The notes below the pieces were generated by a model, which did no database searches, was not told the origin of the DNA, and saw only the letters and a list, made by a program, of their open reading frames with translations. A stretch of 64,000 nucleotides of DNA from Candidatus Zixiibacteriota bacterium (GTDB lineage: Bacteria; Zixibacteria; MSB-5A5; GN15; FEB-12), in the NCBI GenBank assembly GCA_040753875.1, contig JBFMDV010000005.1, positions 485,990-549,989 on the forward strand, in the 5' to 3' direction. Shown here piece by piece: positions 45,095 to 53,739 of the stretch (position 1 is its first letter; each line of letters opens with the position of its first letter). A program made the position numbers and the translations under genes.

Positions 45095-46310
45095 GTTGAT
45101 GATACTCCGAAATCACGATCAGTCCCACCAGCACCCACGAGGTCAGTAACGCCGTACCTCCGTAGCTCACGAACGGAAGCGGCAGACCCGTGACCGGCAT
45201 CAACCCCAGGGTCATGCCGATATTCACGATAAACTGGAAGAAGAAAATACTGATAGCGCCGAAGATGACGTTGGAGGCGAACTTCGAGCGGCATCTGACG
45301 GCAATGCCGAGACAGCGGTAGAAAATATACAGGAAGAGCCCGATCACGATGAGCGTCCCCAACAGTCCGAACTCCTCCCCAAAGACAGAGAAGATGAAAT
45401 CCGTGTGACGCTCAGGAAGATAGTCCAGACGCGCCTGTGAGCCGTTCAGGAACCCTTTGCCGAGTATGCCTCCGGAACCAATTGCAATTTTTGACTGGAT
45501 GATCTGATAGCCGGCACCGCGCGGGTCGTAGCCGGGATCGAGAAACACCAGTATCCGCATTTTCTGATAGTCTTTCAAATGGTTCCAGATCATCGGCGTG
45601 ATCATACCGAACCCGAGATTGAAGAGCATCATCACGATGGAGAAGAGAAGCCCGGGGCGGAGAATACCCAGAAAGGCGATAAGCACAACAAAGTACAGCA
45701 CCCAGGAAAGCCAGTAGAACGCAGCTACGAGTGAAATGAGCGGCGACAGGATCAACAGCATGTACCAAGGCGACAACCCCGACCAAAACCAGAGCGCGAA
45801 CAACAGCACCATGAAGACCAGCGATGTTCCCAGATCAGGCTGCTTGAGCACCAGCGCCATCGGGATAAGCGCGAGCGCAGCAGACAGACCCAATCGTCGC
45901 TTTGACGCAATCGGCAGTCGGGTGTATGCGAAGAACCGGGACAGCGTGAGAAGCAATGCCACCTTGCCGAGGTCGGAGGGTGAGACGCTGAACGGCCCGA
46001 TATCAAACCATCGCGAGGCCCCCATGCGCGAATGTCCTACCGCCAACACGGCGACCAAGAGCACCAGCGCGACGCCATAGAAGGTGTACGCCCCGGCATC
46101 AAACAGCCGCTGCGGAGCATGGAGCACCGCCAGAAACGCCATCAAGGCGATCGCCAGCCACAGCGATTGACGCAGAAAGTAGGTTTGCTTATAGGCCGAA
46201 TCGGCATAAAACTGTGCCGAGAAAATCGTGACGATGCCGATGAGCGATAAGGCGAGAAAGGCACCGATAAGCTTCCAGTCCAGGGCCCGATAATCGATTC
46301 GCGTCATCAT
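45084..46310 (-). CDS. rodA: Rod-shape SEDS peptidoglycan polymerase
   Basis: 408 residues from the ATG at 46310, which overlaps the mrdA stop (ATGA); the longer upstream frame runs through mrdA. About ten membrane helices carry SEDS hallmarks: SRWFDIGPFSVSPSDLGKVA, KQPDLGTSLVF and LPERHTDFIFSVFGEEFGLLG, then GLPLPFVSYGGTALLTSW. RodA polymerises glycan strands with PBP2. Confidence 0.95.
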   Translation of the reverse strand: MMTRIDYRALDWKLIGAFLALSLIGIVTIFSAQFYADSAYKQTYFLRQSLWLAIALMAFLAVLHAPQRLFDAGAYTFYGVALVLLVAVLAVGHSRMGASRWFDIGPFSVSPSDLGKVALLLTLSRFFAYTRLPIASKRRLGLSAALALIPMALVLKQPDLGTSLVFMVLLFALWFWSGLSPWYMLLILSPLISLVAAFYWLSWVLYFVVLIAFLGILRPGLLFSIVMMLFNLGFGMITPMIWNHLKDYQKMRILVFLDPGYDPRGAGYQIIQSKIAIGSGGILGKGFLNGSQARLDYLPERHTDFIFSVFGEEFGLLGTLIVIGLFLYIFYRCLGIAVRCRSKFASNVIFGAISIFFFQFIVNIGMTLGLMPVTGLPLPFVSYGGTALLTSWVLVGLIVISEYHQHEY

Positions 46311-48127
46311 GGCTTTGTCTCGAGTGTCGCTGTCTGGGCCACCTGGAGAGGGATCCCGAGTTTCTTCTTCATGTAGGTCTCGATGACTTTCCCCACGATC
46401 GGCGCCGCTACCTCGGAACCATGTCCTGCATTCTCGACGATCGTGCAGACCACGATCTCCGGGTTTTCGATTGGCGCAAAGCCGACAAACCAGGAGTGGT
46501 CTTTGCCGTGCGGATTCTGTGCGGTTCCGGTCTTGCCGCACACAGTGTACAACTCGTTTCGCAGTCGACGCGCCGTGCCGCGCCCCCCTTCGGTAACCAG
46601 GCGAAGCCCTTCACGCAGGATTGACAGTGTCCTCGTTGAGAACGGCAACGTGAATGAAAGCTCCGGTCTGACCAGCGACTCCTGTCCGTTGGGCTTGCGA
46701 ATACCGCGCACGACATGCGGCCGGTATACTTTCCCCCAGTTGGCGAGCCCGGCGTAAAACTGAGCCAATTGCAGCGGCGTCACCAGTATCTCCCCCTGCC
46801 CGATAGCGTTGTTCAGCACCAATGCCTTGGTCCAACCGTTCTTGCCGTACCGACGATCGTAATACTTGCTGTTGGGATTAAGACCGCTCGATTCGTTCGG
46901 CAAATCGATACCGGTCGGCCGGGAGAAACCGCACAGACTGTAGTATTGGCTGAGTTGATCGACTCCAACCCGAAGCCCCAACTGGTAGAAATAGACATCG
47001 CACGACATCTCGACCGCATGAATCGCCGTGGTGGTGCCGTGTCCTCGCTTTTCCCAGCATTTGAAATAGCGGTTTCCGAACTGATAGCCGCCACCGCACG
47101 ACTTGAACGACGTATTCTCGTCGATCACGCCGGATTCCAGCCCAGCGCCAAGGGTCAGCAATTTGGCGGTCGAGCCGGGCGGATACAGACCATTGATTGG
47201 TCTGTTGAGTAATGGATGCGTGGAGTCATTCGAAATCTGCTGCCAGAGACTGTCGGTGACAATACCTGAGAACACGTTGGGATCAAAACCCGGGTCGGAG
47301 GTCATGCAGAGGATCTCGCCATTGCGAGGGTCGATCGCCACCACGGCGCCGCAGCAGAAAGAGTCCAATGATTCCACCGCGGTCCGCTGTACATCTTCAT
47401 CGATAGTGAGCAACAGGTCCGAGCCTGCCACCGGTTGGACCGGTTCCCTGCCCTCGTACGGTCCCAGGATTTCACCGAATGCGGTGACCTCGATGAATTC
47501 GGTTCCTTCCATACCGCGTAGCGGCTGATCGTACTGCTTCTCAAGCCCTTTCTTGCCTATCGTTGCCCCCATGCGATACATCCCGGCAACTGCTTTCGCC
47601 ATCTCCTGTTCGGAGACCTCGCCGACATGCCCGGTGAACGCCTCCGCCGCGAGCGAGTCGTCGTACATACGCACTTGATCCAACTGATAGCTGACACCGG
47701 GGAATTCGGAGTTCTGTTCCTCGAGCACAGCCACGATATCGAACGGGATATCTTTTCTCACCGGCGCCGGTTGATAGGGGGTCACCTGTGTCTTCCGAAT
47801 CCGCTTGCGAAGCTGGAGCGTGTCGAACCCGATTATGCGGGACAGGTTGTTCAGGGTGCGCCCTTTCACCTCTTCGGCCGGGACAACAGAAACCGTATAG
47901 CTGGGACGATTGGAGACAATGATCCGCCCCTCCCGGTCCAGCATGGAACCGCGCTGTGCCTCTACCGGCACGACCCGGATGCGGTTGTTTTCCGCCAGCT
48001 GCGTCATTTCTTCGCGCTGAATTATCTGCAGTTTGAACAGACCGAACAGGATGAACAGCGCGGCGGCGACTATCAGCCCTTGCGCCACCCGCCGTCGGCT
48101 ATCCAATGAAAGCGTATACCGGTCCAT
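46307..48127 (-). CDS. mrdA: Penicillin-binding protein 2 (transpeptidase of the elongation complex)
   Basis: 606 residues: a membrane anchor (VAQGLIVAAALFILFGLFKL), dimerisation domain (RGSMLDREGRIIVSNRPSY) and transpeptidase domain. Active-site motifs are STAK (YPPGSTAKLL), SCD (VEMSCDVYFYQLG) and KTG (VCGKTGTAQNPHG). It cross-links peptidoglycan during lateral growth with RodA. It sits 3 nt after mreD. Confidence 0.95.
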   Translation of the reverse strand: MDRYTLSLDSRRRVAQGLIVAAALFILFGLFKLQIIQREEMTQLAENNRIRVVPVEAQRGSMLDREGRIIVSNRPSYTVSVVPAEEVKGRTLNNLSRIIGFDTLQLRKRIRKTQVTPYQPAPVRKDIPFDIVAVLEEQNSEFPGVSYQLDQVRMYDDSLAAEAFTGHVGEVSEQEMAKAVAGMYRMGATIGKKGLEKQYDQPLRGMEGTEFIEVTAFGEILGPYEGREPVQPVAGSDLLLTIDEDVQRTAVESLDSFCCGAVVAIDPRNGEILCMTSDPGFDPNVFSGIVTDSLWQQISNDSTHPLLNRPINGLYPPGSTAKLLTLGAGLESGVIDENTSFKSCGGGYQFGNRYFKCWEKRGHGTTTAIHAVEMSCDVYFYQLGLRVGVDQLSQYYSLCGFSRPTGIDLPNESSGLNPNSKYYDRRYGKNGWTKALVLNNAIGQGEILVTPLQLAQFYAGLANWGKVYRPHVVRGIRKPNGQESLVRPELSFTLPFSTRTLSILREGLRLVTEGGRGTARRLRNELYTVCGKTGTAQNPHGKDHSWFVGFAPIENPEIVVCTIVENAGHGSEVAAPIVGKVIETYMKKKLGIPLQVAQTATLETKP

Positions 48128-48130
48128 CTG

Positions 48131-48622
48131 TTATCTCTCCGAGGCCGCCTGTTTGCGGGTCAGCCCCAGAATATAGTCCCGCAGGTAGAACACCACTGCC
48201 ACCAGCGCCAGTGTATACACGGCGCCCCCCATGGCGGTTCGCCATAATTGGTACGGCAGATTATCGGCCCGTTCTATCACCAGCGTACAGGCATTGTGCA
48301 CGAACACACCGGCGAACAGAACGGACAGTTGCGCCGCCAGCGAATCAGCGTTGAGCCGACCCTTGCCATAGAACACCGCCACGGCGATCGCGGCGGTGAA
48401 CAGAACCTGCCAGCCCATGGTCAGAGGTGTCCCGGCCGAGGCAACGATCGCCACGCCGCACGCGAACCATAATGTGAGCAGTTCCGTTTTTCGCCAGGCC
48501 ACCATGAGCACCAGAAGCATCGGCAAATTGATCGAAATGCCAAAGAACGAGCTGAACGGCCGCAGGAGCGCCTGAAATGCGGCGACGAGTATCAACATGA
48601 GAAGATACGGAATGGCGTTCAT
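48131..48622 (-). CDS. mreD: Rod-shape determining membrane protein
   Basis: 163 residues with five or six hydrophobic helices and little sequence conservation, as is usual for MreD. Identified by size, topology (LLMLILVAAFQALLRPFSSF) and its place between mreC and mrdA; it overlaps mreC by 4 nt. It links the cytoskeleton to wall synthesis. Confidence 0.85.
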   Translation of the reverse strand: MNAIPYLLMLILVAAFQALLRPFSSFFGISINLPMLLVLMVAWRKTELLTLWFACGVAIVASAGTPLTMGWQVLFTAAIAVAVFYGKGRLNADSLAAQLSVLFAGVFVHNACTLVIERADNLPYQLWRTAMGGAVYTLALVAVVFYLRDYILGLTRKQAASER

Positions 48623-49410
48623 CGCCCCTTGGCCCTCAATACGAATAGCTCGTCAAGAGAGTTGAAATCGGCCGCCGGCGCCAGACGCACTTCGCAGAAG
48701 GGGTCGTTCTCCGGACGGTCCACGGCGATAACGGTCCCCACAATCAATCCCGCCGGATACACACCCCCCATGCCGGAACTCAGGATCTGGTCCCCGGGCT
48801 TGACATCGCCGCGTGTCGGGATGTTGTCAACGATCAACCCCTTGGTCATGATGTATTTGGCGATCCCCATTTCCCGGCTCTCCGAGACCCGCACGGCCAC
48901 ACGGCTGGTCGGGTCCGTCAATAATTGCACAGTGGCGAACGTGCTGGAAACCGACACCACCCGCCCCACCAGTCCCTCTTCACTGATGATCGGCTCGCCA
49001 ATAGAAATACCGTCAATAGCGCCACGATTGATGACCGCCGACGTAGGGATCCGTACACCGTTGGTCGTGGTGACCTCGGTCGGCATCAGGCTGTAGCCGA
49101 GCGGCGTTTCAAATCCGAGGATGGAGCGAAGGCGGATATTCTCGCGGCCGGACTCCTCCAGCATGGTCAGGCGCACTTTGGCGTCAACCAGCTCCGTGCG
49201 GAGCCGCATGTTCTCCTCGTCGACGCGGACGAGGTCCCGCAGGGTGTTGTGGATCTTGAAAAACGGGTAGTAGAGCCCGCGAAGTACCACTTCGCTGGCC
49301 AGATTACTGACGCCGAATTCCGGGGAGATCAGAACGATACCCAGCAGAAAGACCACCAGGTAATGAACTTTGCGCCAATGTCGGGAGAAAAGGTTTGAGA
49401 TCCATCTCAT
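48619..49410 (-). CDS. mreC: Rod-shape determining protein
   Basis: 263 residues: a short cytoplasmic start, one membrane helix (VHYLVVFLLGIVLIS), a coiled coil (~55-95), and the periplasmic beta-barrel domains with NRGAIDGISIGEPII and DQILSSGMGGVYPAGLIVG. It is the periplasmic scaffold of the elongation machine. mreB is not in the window; the gene before it is a PTS IIA protein. Confidence 0.92.
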   Translation of the reverse strand: MRWISNLFSRHWRKVHYLVVFLLGIVLISPEFGVSNLASEVVLRGLYYPFFKIHNTLRDLVRVDEENMRLRTELVDAKVRLTMLEESGRENIRLRSILGFETPLGYSLMPTEVTTTNGVRIPTSAVINRGAIDGISIGEPIISEEGLVGRVVSVSSTFATVQLLTDPTSRVAVRVSESREMGIAKYIMTKGLIVDNIPTRGDVKPGDQILSSGMGGVYPAGLIVGTVIAVDRPENDPFCEVRLAPAADFNSLDELFVLRAKGR

Positions 49411-49440
49411 GTGTCACGGCGTCCCAGCCCGACAGCGCCC

Positions 49441-49893
49441 TTAGTTTACGTTATCCATGAGTGCCAGCACGTCGCCGGGCGAATTCGCCTGCATCAACTT
49501 CTGTCGATTCTCTTCCGACTTCATAAGAAATGACAGCCGCGCCATAACATTCAGGTGAGCGCCGATGGCATCCTCCGGGGCGGCGATCAGGAAAAACAGG
49601 TGCACCGGCTTGTGATCCATCGCCTCGAACTCTACGCCTTTGTGGCTCCGTCCGAACGTGATCACGATCCCTTTGGCGGCACGGGTCTTGGCGTGCGGAA
49701 ACGCCACGCCATAGCCTACCCCGGTCGTGACCAGGTTCTCGCGCTCGCGGACATCTTCCAGCAGCTCGTTCCTATCCTTGATCATGTTGGAGGTGGCCGC
49801 CAGATCGACCAGCTCCTGAATAACACCATCCTTCGACGATGATTTCAGATTGAAGAGTACCAGACTTTCGTCGCAGAATTTAGACAATTTCAT
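49441..49893 (-). CDS. PTS IIA domain protein, PtsN / fructose type
   Basis: 150 residues from the ATG at 49893 (MKLSKFCDESLVLFNLKSSS), after AAAGG; the longer frame upstream overlaps the zinc-ribbon gene. The phosphorylation-site His is in GVGYGVAFPHAKTRAAKG. It resembles regulatory IIA(Ntr)-like proteins. No sugar permease is near, favouring a regulatory role. It lies 11 nt after the zinc-ribbon gene. Confidence 0.88.
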   Translation of the reverse strand: MKLSKFCDESLVLFNLKSSSKDGVIQELVDLAATSNMIKDRNELLEDVRERENLVTTGVGYGVAFPHAKTRAAKGIVITFGRSHKGVEFEAMDHKPVHLFFLIAAPEDAIGAHLNVMARLSFLMKSEENRQKLMQANSPGDVLALMDNVN

Positions 49894-49904
49894 AGGCTCA
49901 ACCT

Positions 49905-50078
49905 TTACGTTATAGTCTCTGCTTCGTCCAACAGCAGTACCGGGATGCCGTCCGCCACGCGAAAACGGAGTTTGCAGCCATGGCAGTCGAGAACGCCTTC
50001 CCGTTCGCGGTATTCGAGCTTCCCTTTGCATTTCGGGCACGCCAGTTTTTCGAGTAACGACTGGGGCAGCGCCGCCAT
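49905..50078 (-). CDS. Trm112 / YcaR-like zinc-ribbon protein (57 residues)
   Basis: A short frame, ATG at 50078 to TAA at 49905. It encodes MAALPQSLLEKLACPKCKGK and continues to DGIPVLLLDEAETIT, with two Cys pairs (C14-x2-C17 and C32-x2-C35). The ending DGIPVLL is typical of the Trm112/UPF0434 family. These small proteins bind zinc and in eukaryotes activate methyltransferases; the bacterial role is unclear. It starts 4 nt after the accA stop codon. Confidence 0.85.
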   Translation of the reverse strand: MAALPQSLLEKLACPKCKGKLEYREREGVLDCHGCKLRFRVADGIPVLLLDEAETIT

Positions 50079-50082
50079 TTCT

Positions 50083-51045
50083 CTAATACTCCCTGAATTC
50101 GCCCATGCGGCGATATTTGGCCAGCCGTTCGGCCAGCAACTGGTCGACCGGCTTCTGCTTCAGTTCCGTCAACACGCGAATCAGCTCCGTCTTGACCGAC
50201 GCGGCCGCGTAGACCGGGTCCGTGTGGGCGCCGCTCGGCGGCTCAGCGATGATACCGTCGATTATGCCCAGATTCAACAAATCTTCCGCCGTTACTTTCA
50301 GCGTCTCCGCGGCTTCAGGGGCACGCGCCGCATCACGAAACAGGATCGCGGCGCATCCCTCCGGCGAAATAACCGAATACCAGGCGTATTCCATCATCAG
50401 TACCCGGTCGCCGACACCGATCCCCAGCGCGCCGCCGGAGGCCCCTTCACCAATTATCACCACCACAATTGGTACGCGTAACTCAAACATCACCTGGATG
50501 TTCTTCGCGATCGCTTCTGCCTGTCCCCGCTCTTCGGCACCGATCCCCGGATAGGCCCCGGGCGTGTCGACCAGAATAACTATCGGAAGATGGAATTTGT
50601 CCGCCAGGCCGAACAATCGGCGCGCCTTACGGTATCCTTCCGGGTGCATCATGCCGAAATTGCGCAGCAGTTTCTGCTTGGTGTCGCGTCCCTTCTGCTG
50701 CCCGATGATCATGATCGGCTCACCGTCGAGTTTTGCCGGTCCCCCGACCACCGCTTTGTCGTCGGCGAAACCGCGATCGCCGTGCAGTTCGATAAAGTCG
50801 GTGGTCATCAGGTGGATATAATCGAGGGTATGGGGACGTTTGGGATGGCGCGACAACTGCACCCGCTGCCAGCGGGTCAGGCCGGAATAGATCTCCTCGC
50901 GGAGTTTCTCCAGCTTCTTCTCCATCATGGCGATCTCGCCGGAGAGTTCGATGTTCTCCCCTACCGCGAAATCCTTCATGTCGGAGATTTTCTTTTCGAG
51001 CTCCAGAATGGGACGCTCGAAATCCAGATACGGTCCGTCGGCCAT
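50083..51045 (-). CDS. accA: Acetyl-CoA carboxylase carboxyltransferase alpha subunit
   Basis: 320 residues. The N-terminal coiled coil is followed by RHPKRPHTLDYI, DRGFADDKAVVGGPAKLDG, MHPEGYRKARRLFGLADKF, TPGAYPGIGAEERGQAEAI and GEGASGGALGIGVGD, all standard AccA segments. With AccD (not here) it makes malonyl-CoA. It is the pivot between the glycan genes and the mre genes. Confidence 0.96.
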   Translation of the reverse strand: MADGPYLDFERPILELEKKISDMKDFAVGENIELSGEIAMMEKKLEKLREEIYSGLTRWQRVQLSRHPKRPHTLDYIHLMTTDFIELHGDRGFADDKAVVGGPAKLDGEPIMIIGQQKGRDTKQKLLRNFGMMHPEGYRKARRLFGLADKFHLPIVILVDTPGAYPGIGAEERGQAEAIAKNIQVMFELRVPIVVVIIGEGASGGALGIGVGDRVLMMEYAWYSVISPEGCAAILFRDAARAPEAAETLKVTAEDLLNLGIIDGIIAEPPSGAHTDPVYAAASVKTELIRVLTELKQKPVDQLLAERLAKYRRMGEFREY

Positions 51046-51066
51046 GGTCGCTTTCTTGTCGTTTCG

Positions 51067-52149
51067 CTACGAAGGGGACCCATTCGGGGGGTTCCCCCTG
51101 GCCCGCTTCCATCGGGCCGAGCCGGACATAAAGATAAAAATCCCCACCAAAATAACAACCATAAAAAGGACCAAAAACCCAAAGACTACCAAGCGGTTCC
51201 ACAAGAACATGGCCAGCGCGAACAGGCCAAAAACCGCCGAGAGCAGATAGAAGAACAAGACGATTTGGCGGGGTGTCAAACCGGCGTGCCCCAGATAGTG
51301 GAACAGGTGGCGCCGGTCGGCTTGCATGACATTGCGGCCGGACAGCATGCGCCGCACGAACGACAACCCGGTTTCCAGAAGCGGCACTCCCAGCGCAATC
51401 AACGGCACGTAGAGCGCGGCCGCCGTGAACGACTTGAAGCGCACGAGCAGCGAGACAACCGCGAAGTAATATCCGATCTGCAGCGCTCCCGAATCCCCAA
51501 GGAATATCCGTGCCGGATATCGATTCCAGAACAGAAACACGGCCAGAAAGCCGGACAACGGCAGCGTGAACACCAGCGCGGACCAGGCATCGTACAGTCC
51601 TCCGATGATCGAAAGCGTGATCGCGCCGATCAATGACACGCCGGCCGCGAGACCATCGAGTCCGTCGATCAGGTTAATGGCGTTGGTTAGTGCGACAACC
51701 CACAGGATCGTGAGCAGGGCCGAAAATCCGCCGACCTCAATCTCGCCGTAGAACGGGATACTTAGCGGGTCGATACCAAGCCCGCCTGCAAAGAGCAGCA
51801 ATCCCGCGACTGCTTCGGCGAGCAATTTTACCCAGGCCGATAATGGTCGAAGATCATCGAATAGTCCGACAAGAAACACCAGGACGGCCCCGGCGTACAC
51901 AAACGCGACCGGGCCGGCCAGCTCCCTCCAGAATTCGTCTGAGATAATCGTCAATGTGACGATCCCTCCCCAGAGTGCAAGAAACAGGACCACACCTCCG
52001 AGGAACGGTACCGGACGCTTGTGCCGTTTGTGTCTGCCTGGAAAATCAAGCAGCGCAAATCGCTCACTGGCGCGGATGGCGATAGGAATGCTTATCGCGG
52101 TCACAACCGCGCTGACAAAAAAGATGACCACCAGGTCGGCAGGGATCAT
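51067..52149 (-). CDS. Polyprenyl-phosphate sugar-1-phosphate transferase (WecA/MraY-like)
   Basis: 360 residues from the ATG at 52149, which overlaps the stop of the glycosyltransferase upstream (ATGA). About eleven membrane helices. WecA-type motifs are present: VGLFDDLRPLSAWVK, ALTNAINLIDGLDGLAAGVS, FLGDSGALQIGY and DRRHLFHYLGHAGL. It should load a sugar phosphate onto undecaprenyl phosphate to start a surface polysaccharide. The C-terminal ~40 residues form an extra helix. Confidence 0.9.
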   Translation of the reverse strand: MIPADLVVIFFVSAVVTAISIPIAIRASERFALLDFPGRHKRHKRPVPFLGGVVLFLALWGGIVTLTIISDEFWRELAGPVAFVYAGAVLVFLVGLFDDLRPLSAWVKLLAEAVAGLLLFAGGLGIDPLSIPFYGEIEVGGFSALLTILWVVALTNAINLIDGLDGLAAGVSLIGAITLSIIGGLYDAWSALVFTLPLSGFLAVFLFWNRYPARIFLGDSGALQIGYYFAVVSLLVRFKSFTAAALYVPLIALGVPLLETGLSFVRRMLSGRNVMQADRRHLFHYLGHAGLTPRQIVLFFYLLSAVFGLFALAMFLWNRLVVFGFLVLFMVVILVGIFIFMSGSARWKRARGNPPNGSPS

Positions 52150-53018
52150 TCGGGTCTCCGTGAACGCCTCTCCGGGAGAATTCCCACCAGGACTAAATTG
52201 ACCGTCAGAAGCACCGGCAGGAGCAGCATCGAGAAGCCGTTCGGCACGTGCTTCAGAAAATACTTCCAGACCGAATAGTGGTGCAGCCAGGCGCGGCGAA
52301 ACCGACCAGCAGATGCTCCCCTGCCCCAGGCATGCACGCCCCCTGCTGACGGCACGAACAGATTGACGAAGCCCGATTGGTGCAACCGCAACGACAGATC
52401 GGTGTCTTCCATGAACATGAAAAAGCGTTCGTCGAAGCCACCGATCGCATGAAATCGTTCGCGCCGGGTCATGACAAACGTTGCAGCCACTGCTTCGACC
52501 CCAGTCGTTACGGCGTAGTCGGGCAGCGTATACCAGGTGCCGCCAAACCAGCGGGACAATGTCGAACCTCGCGAGAAGAGGATGTTGGCGGTCGTTGGGA
52601 AGACCCGGCAATTAGGCTGGAACGCACCGTCCGAGAACCGCAAACGCGCCGAGGCCAGGCCGGCGCGAGGGTTGTTCTCCTGCGCTTTCACCAGTGCGGA
52701 CAGCGACCCGTTGTCCACCTGCACATCCGGATTGAGAAAGACCAGATAGTTCCCCTTGGCAATGCGCGCCCCCTGATTACACGCCACCGCAAAACCGCGA
52801 TTCCGCTCGTTATGTATTACCTTGGAATCAGGAAAGAAAGCCAGGACCTGTTCAGTCGAGTCGTCGCTCGAATTATTGTCCACGACAATAAGCTCATCGA
52901 CGGACGGTCGGAGTTCCGAGCTGAGGCTGGTCAGGCAGTCGGTCAGCGCCGGCAGCGAGTTACAGGTGACGACGACTATCGATATGGAGTCGGATGACAC
53001 TGCACGGGTGCCATTCAA
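52146..53018 (-). CDS. Glycosyltransferase family 2, rhamnosyltransferase-like
   Basis: 290 residues with a GT-A fold: ISIVVVTCNSLPALTDCL, ELIVVDNNSSDDS, HNERNRGFAVACNQGA, NPDVQ (metal-binding DxD equivalent) and GGFDERFFMFMEDTDLSLRL. The shape is that of WbbL-type enzymes. A C-terminal hydrophobic segment may anchor it. It overlaps both neighbours by 4 nt. Confidence 0.9.
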   Translation of the reverse strand: MNGTRAVSSDSISIVVVTCNSLPALTDCLTSLSSELRPSVDELIVVDNNSSDDSTEQVLAFFPDSKVIHNERNRGFAVACNQGARIAKGNYLVFLNPDVQVDNGSLSALVKAQENNPRAGLASARLRFSDGAFQPNCRVFPTTANILFSRGSTLSRWFGGTWYTLPDYAVTTGVEAVAATFVMTRRERFHAIGGFDERFFMFMEDTDLSLRLHQSGFVNLFVPSAGGVHAWGRGASAGRFRRAWLHHYSVWKYFLKHVPNGFSMLLLPVLLTVNLVLVGILPERRSRRPE

Positions 53019-53734
53019 TTAAACTTGCCGATCAGCGATTTCCACCGCAGCAGCCAGACTTTCCAGACCGCTTCGCGGACGATTTTCTTGGACATCTTCG
53101 ATGACCCGGCCACCCTATCGATAAAGACGATCGGGATCTCTTTGATGCGAAACTTCTTCTTCCAGGCGCGCATGGTCATCTCGATCTGGAAACAGTAGCC
53201 GGACGAATGGACATCCTCCAGATTAATCGTTTCGAGTACTTCACGGCGAAAGCACTTGTAACCGCCGGTAGCATCTCTGATCGGAAGGCCGGTGACAACC
53301 CGCGCATACTTGTTGGCGAAATACGAAAGCAGAAGGCGCGACATCGGCCAGTTAATAACATTGACTCCGGATATATACCGCGAACCGATCACCAAATCAT
53401 GGGTCTGGATCTCACGCAGAAAGTCTTTGATATATTCAGGGCCATGTGAAAAATCGGCATCCATCTCGAACACGAAATCGAAAGACTGCTCGATGGCCCA
53501 GGTGAACCCGGCGATATATGCCCGTCCCAGCCCTTCCTTTTTCTCGCGGTGGAGCACGTGAACTTTTGGCTCAGCATTGGCCAGGCGTTCCGCAATCTCG
53601 CCGGTGCCGTCGGGCGAACTGTCATCGACTATGAGAACGTGGATTCGCGGATCGAGCGGAAGTACCGCGTGGACGATTTTTTCGATATTGTCGCGTTCGT
53701 TGTACGTGGGGAAAATAATAAGGGCCCGTTGCAT
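53015..53734 (-). CDS. DPM1-like polyprenyl-phosphate sugar synthase
   Basis: 239 residues, GT2: ALIIFPTYNERDNIEKIV, VLIVDDSSPDGTGEIAE, EMDADFSHGPEYI and GSRYISG are close to bacterial dolichol-phosphate mannose synthase. No membrane tail. It probably makes a lipid-linked sugar donor for the membrane glycosyltransferases nearby. Confidence 0.9.
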   Translation of the reverse strand: MQRALIIFPTYNERDNIEKIVHAVLPLDPRIHVLIVDDSSPDGTGEIAERLANAEPKVHVLHREKKEGLGRAYIAGFTWAIEQSFDFVFEMDADFSHGPEYIKDFLREIQTHDLVIGSRYISGVNVINWPMSRLLLSYFANKYARVVTGLPIRDATGGYKCFRREVLETINLEDVHSSGYCFQIEMTMRAWKKKFRIKEIPIVFIDRVAGSSKMSKKIVREAVWKVWLLRWKSLIGKFN

Positions 53735-53739
53735 AACAG

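Noticed and set aside
50590..51636. 348-codon plus-strand frame rich in Gln, Arg and His
   Set aside because: Antisense to accA and the WecA-like gene; low-complexity composition of a shadow frame.
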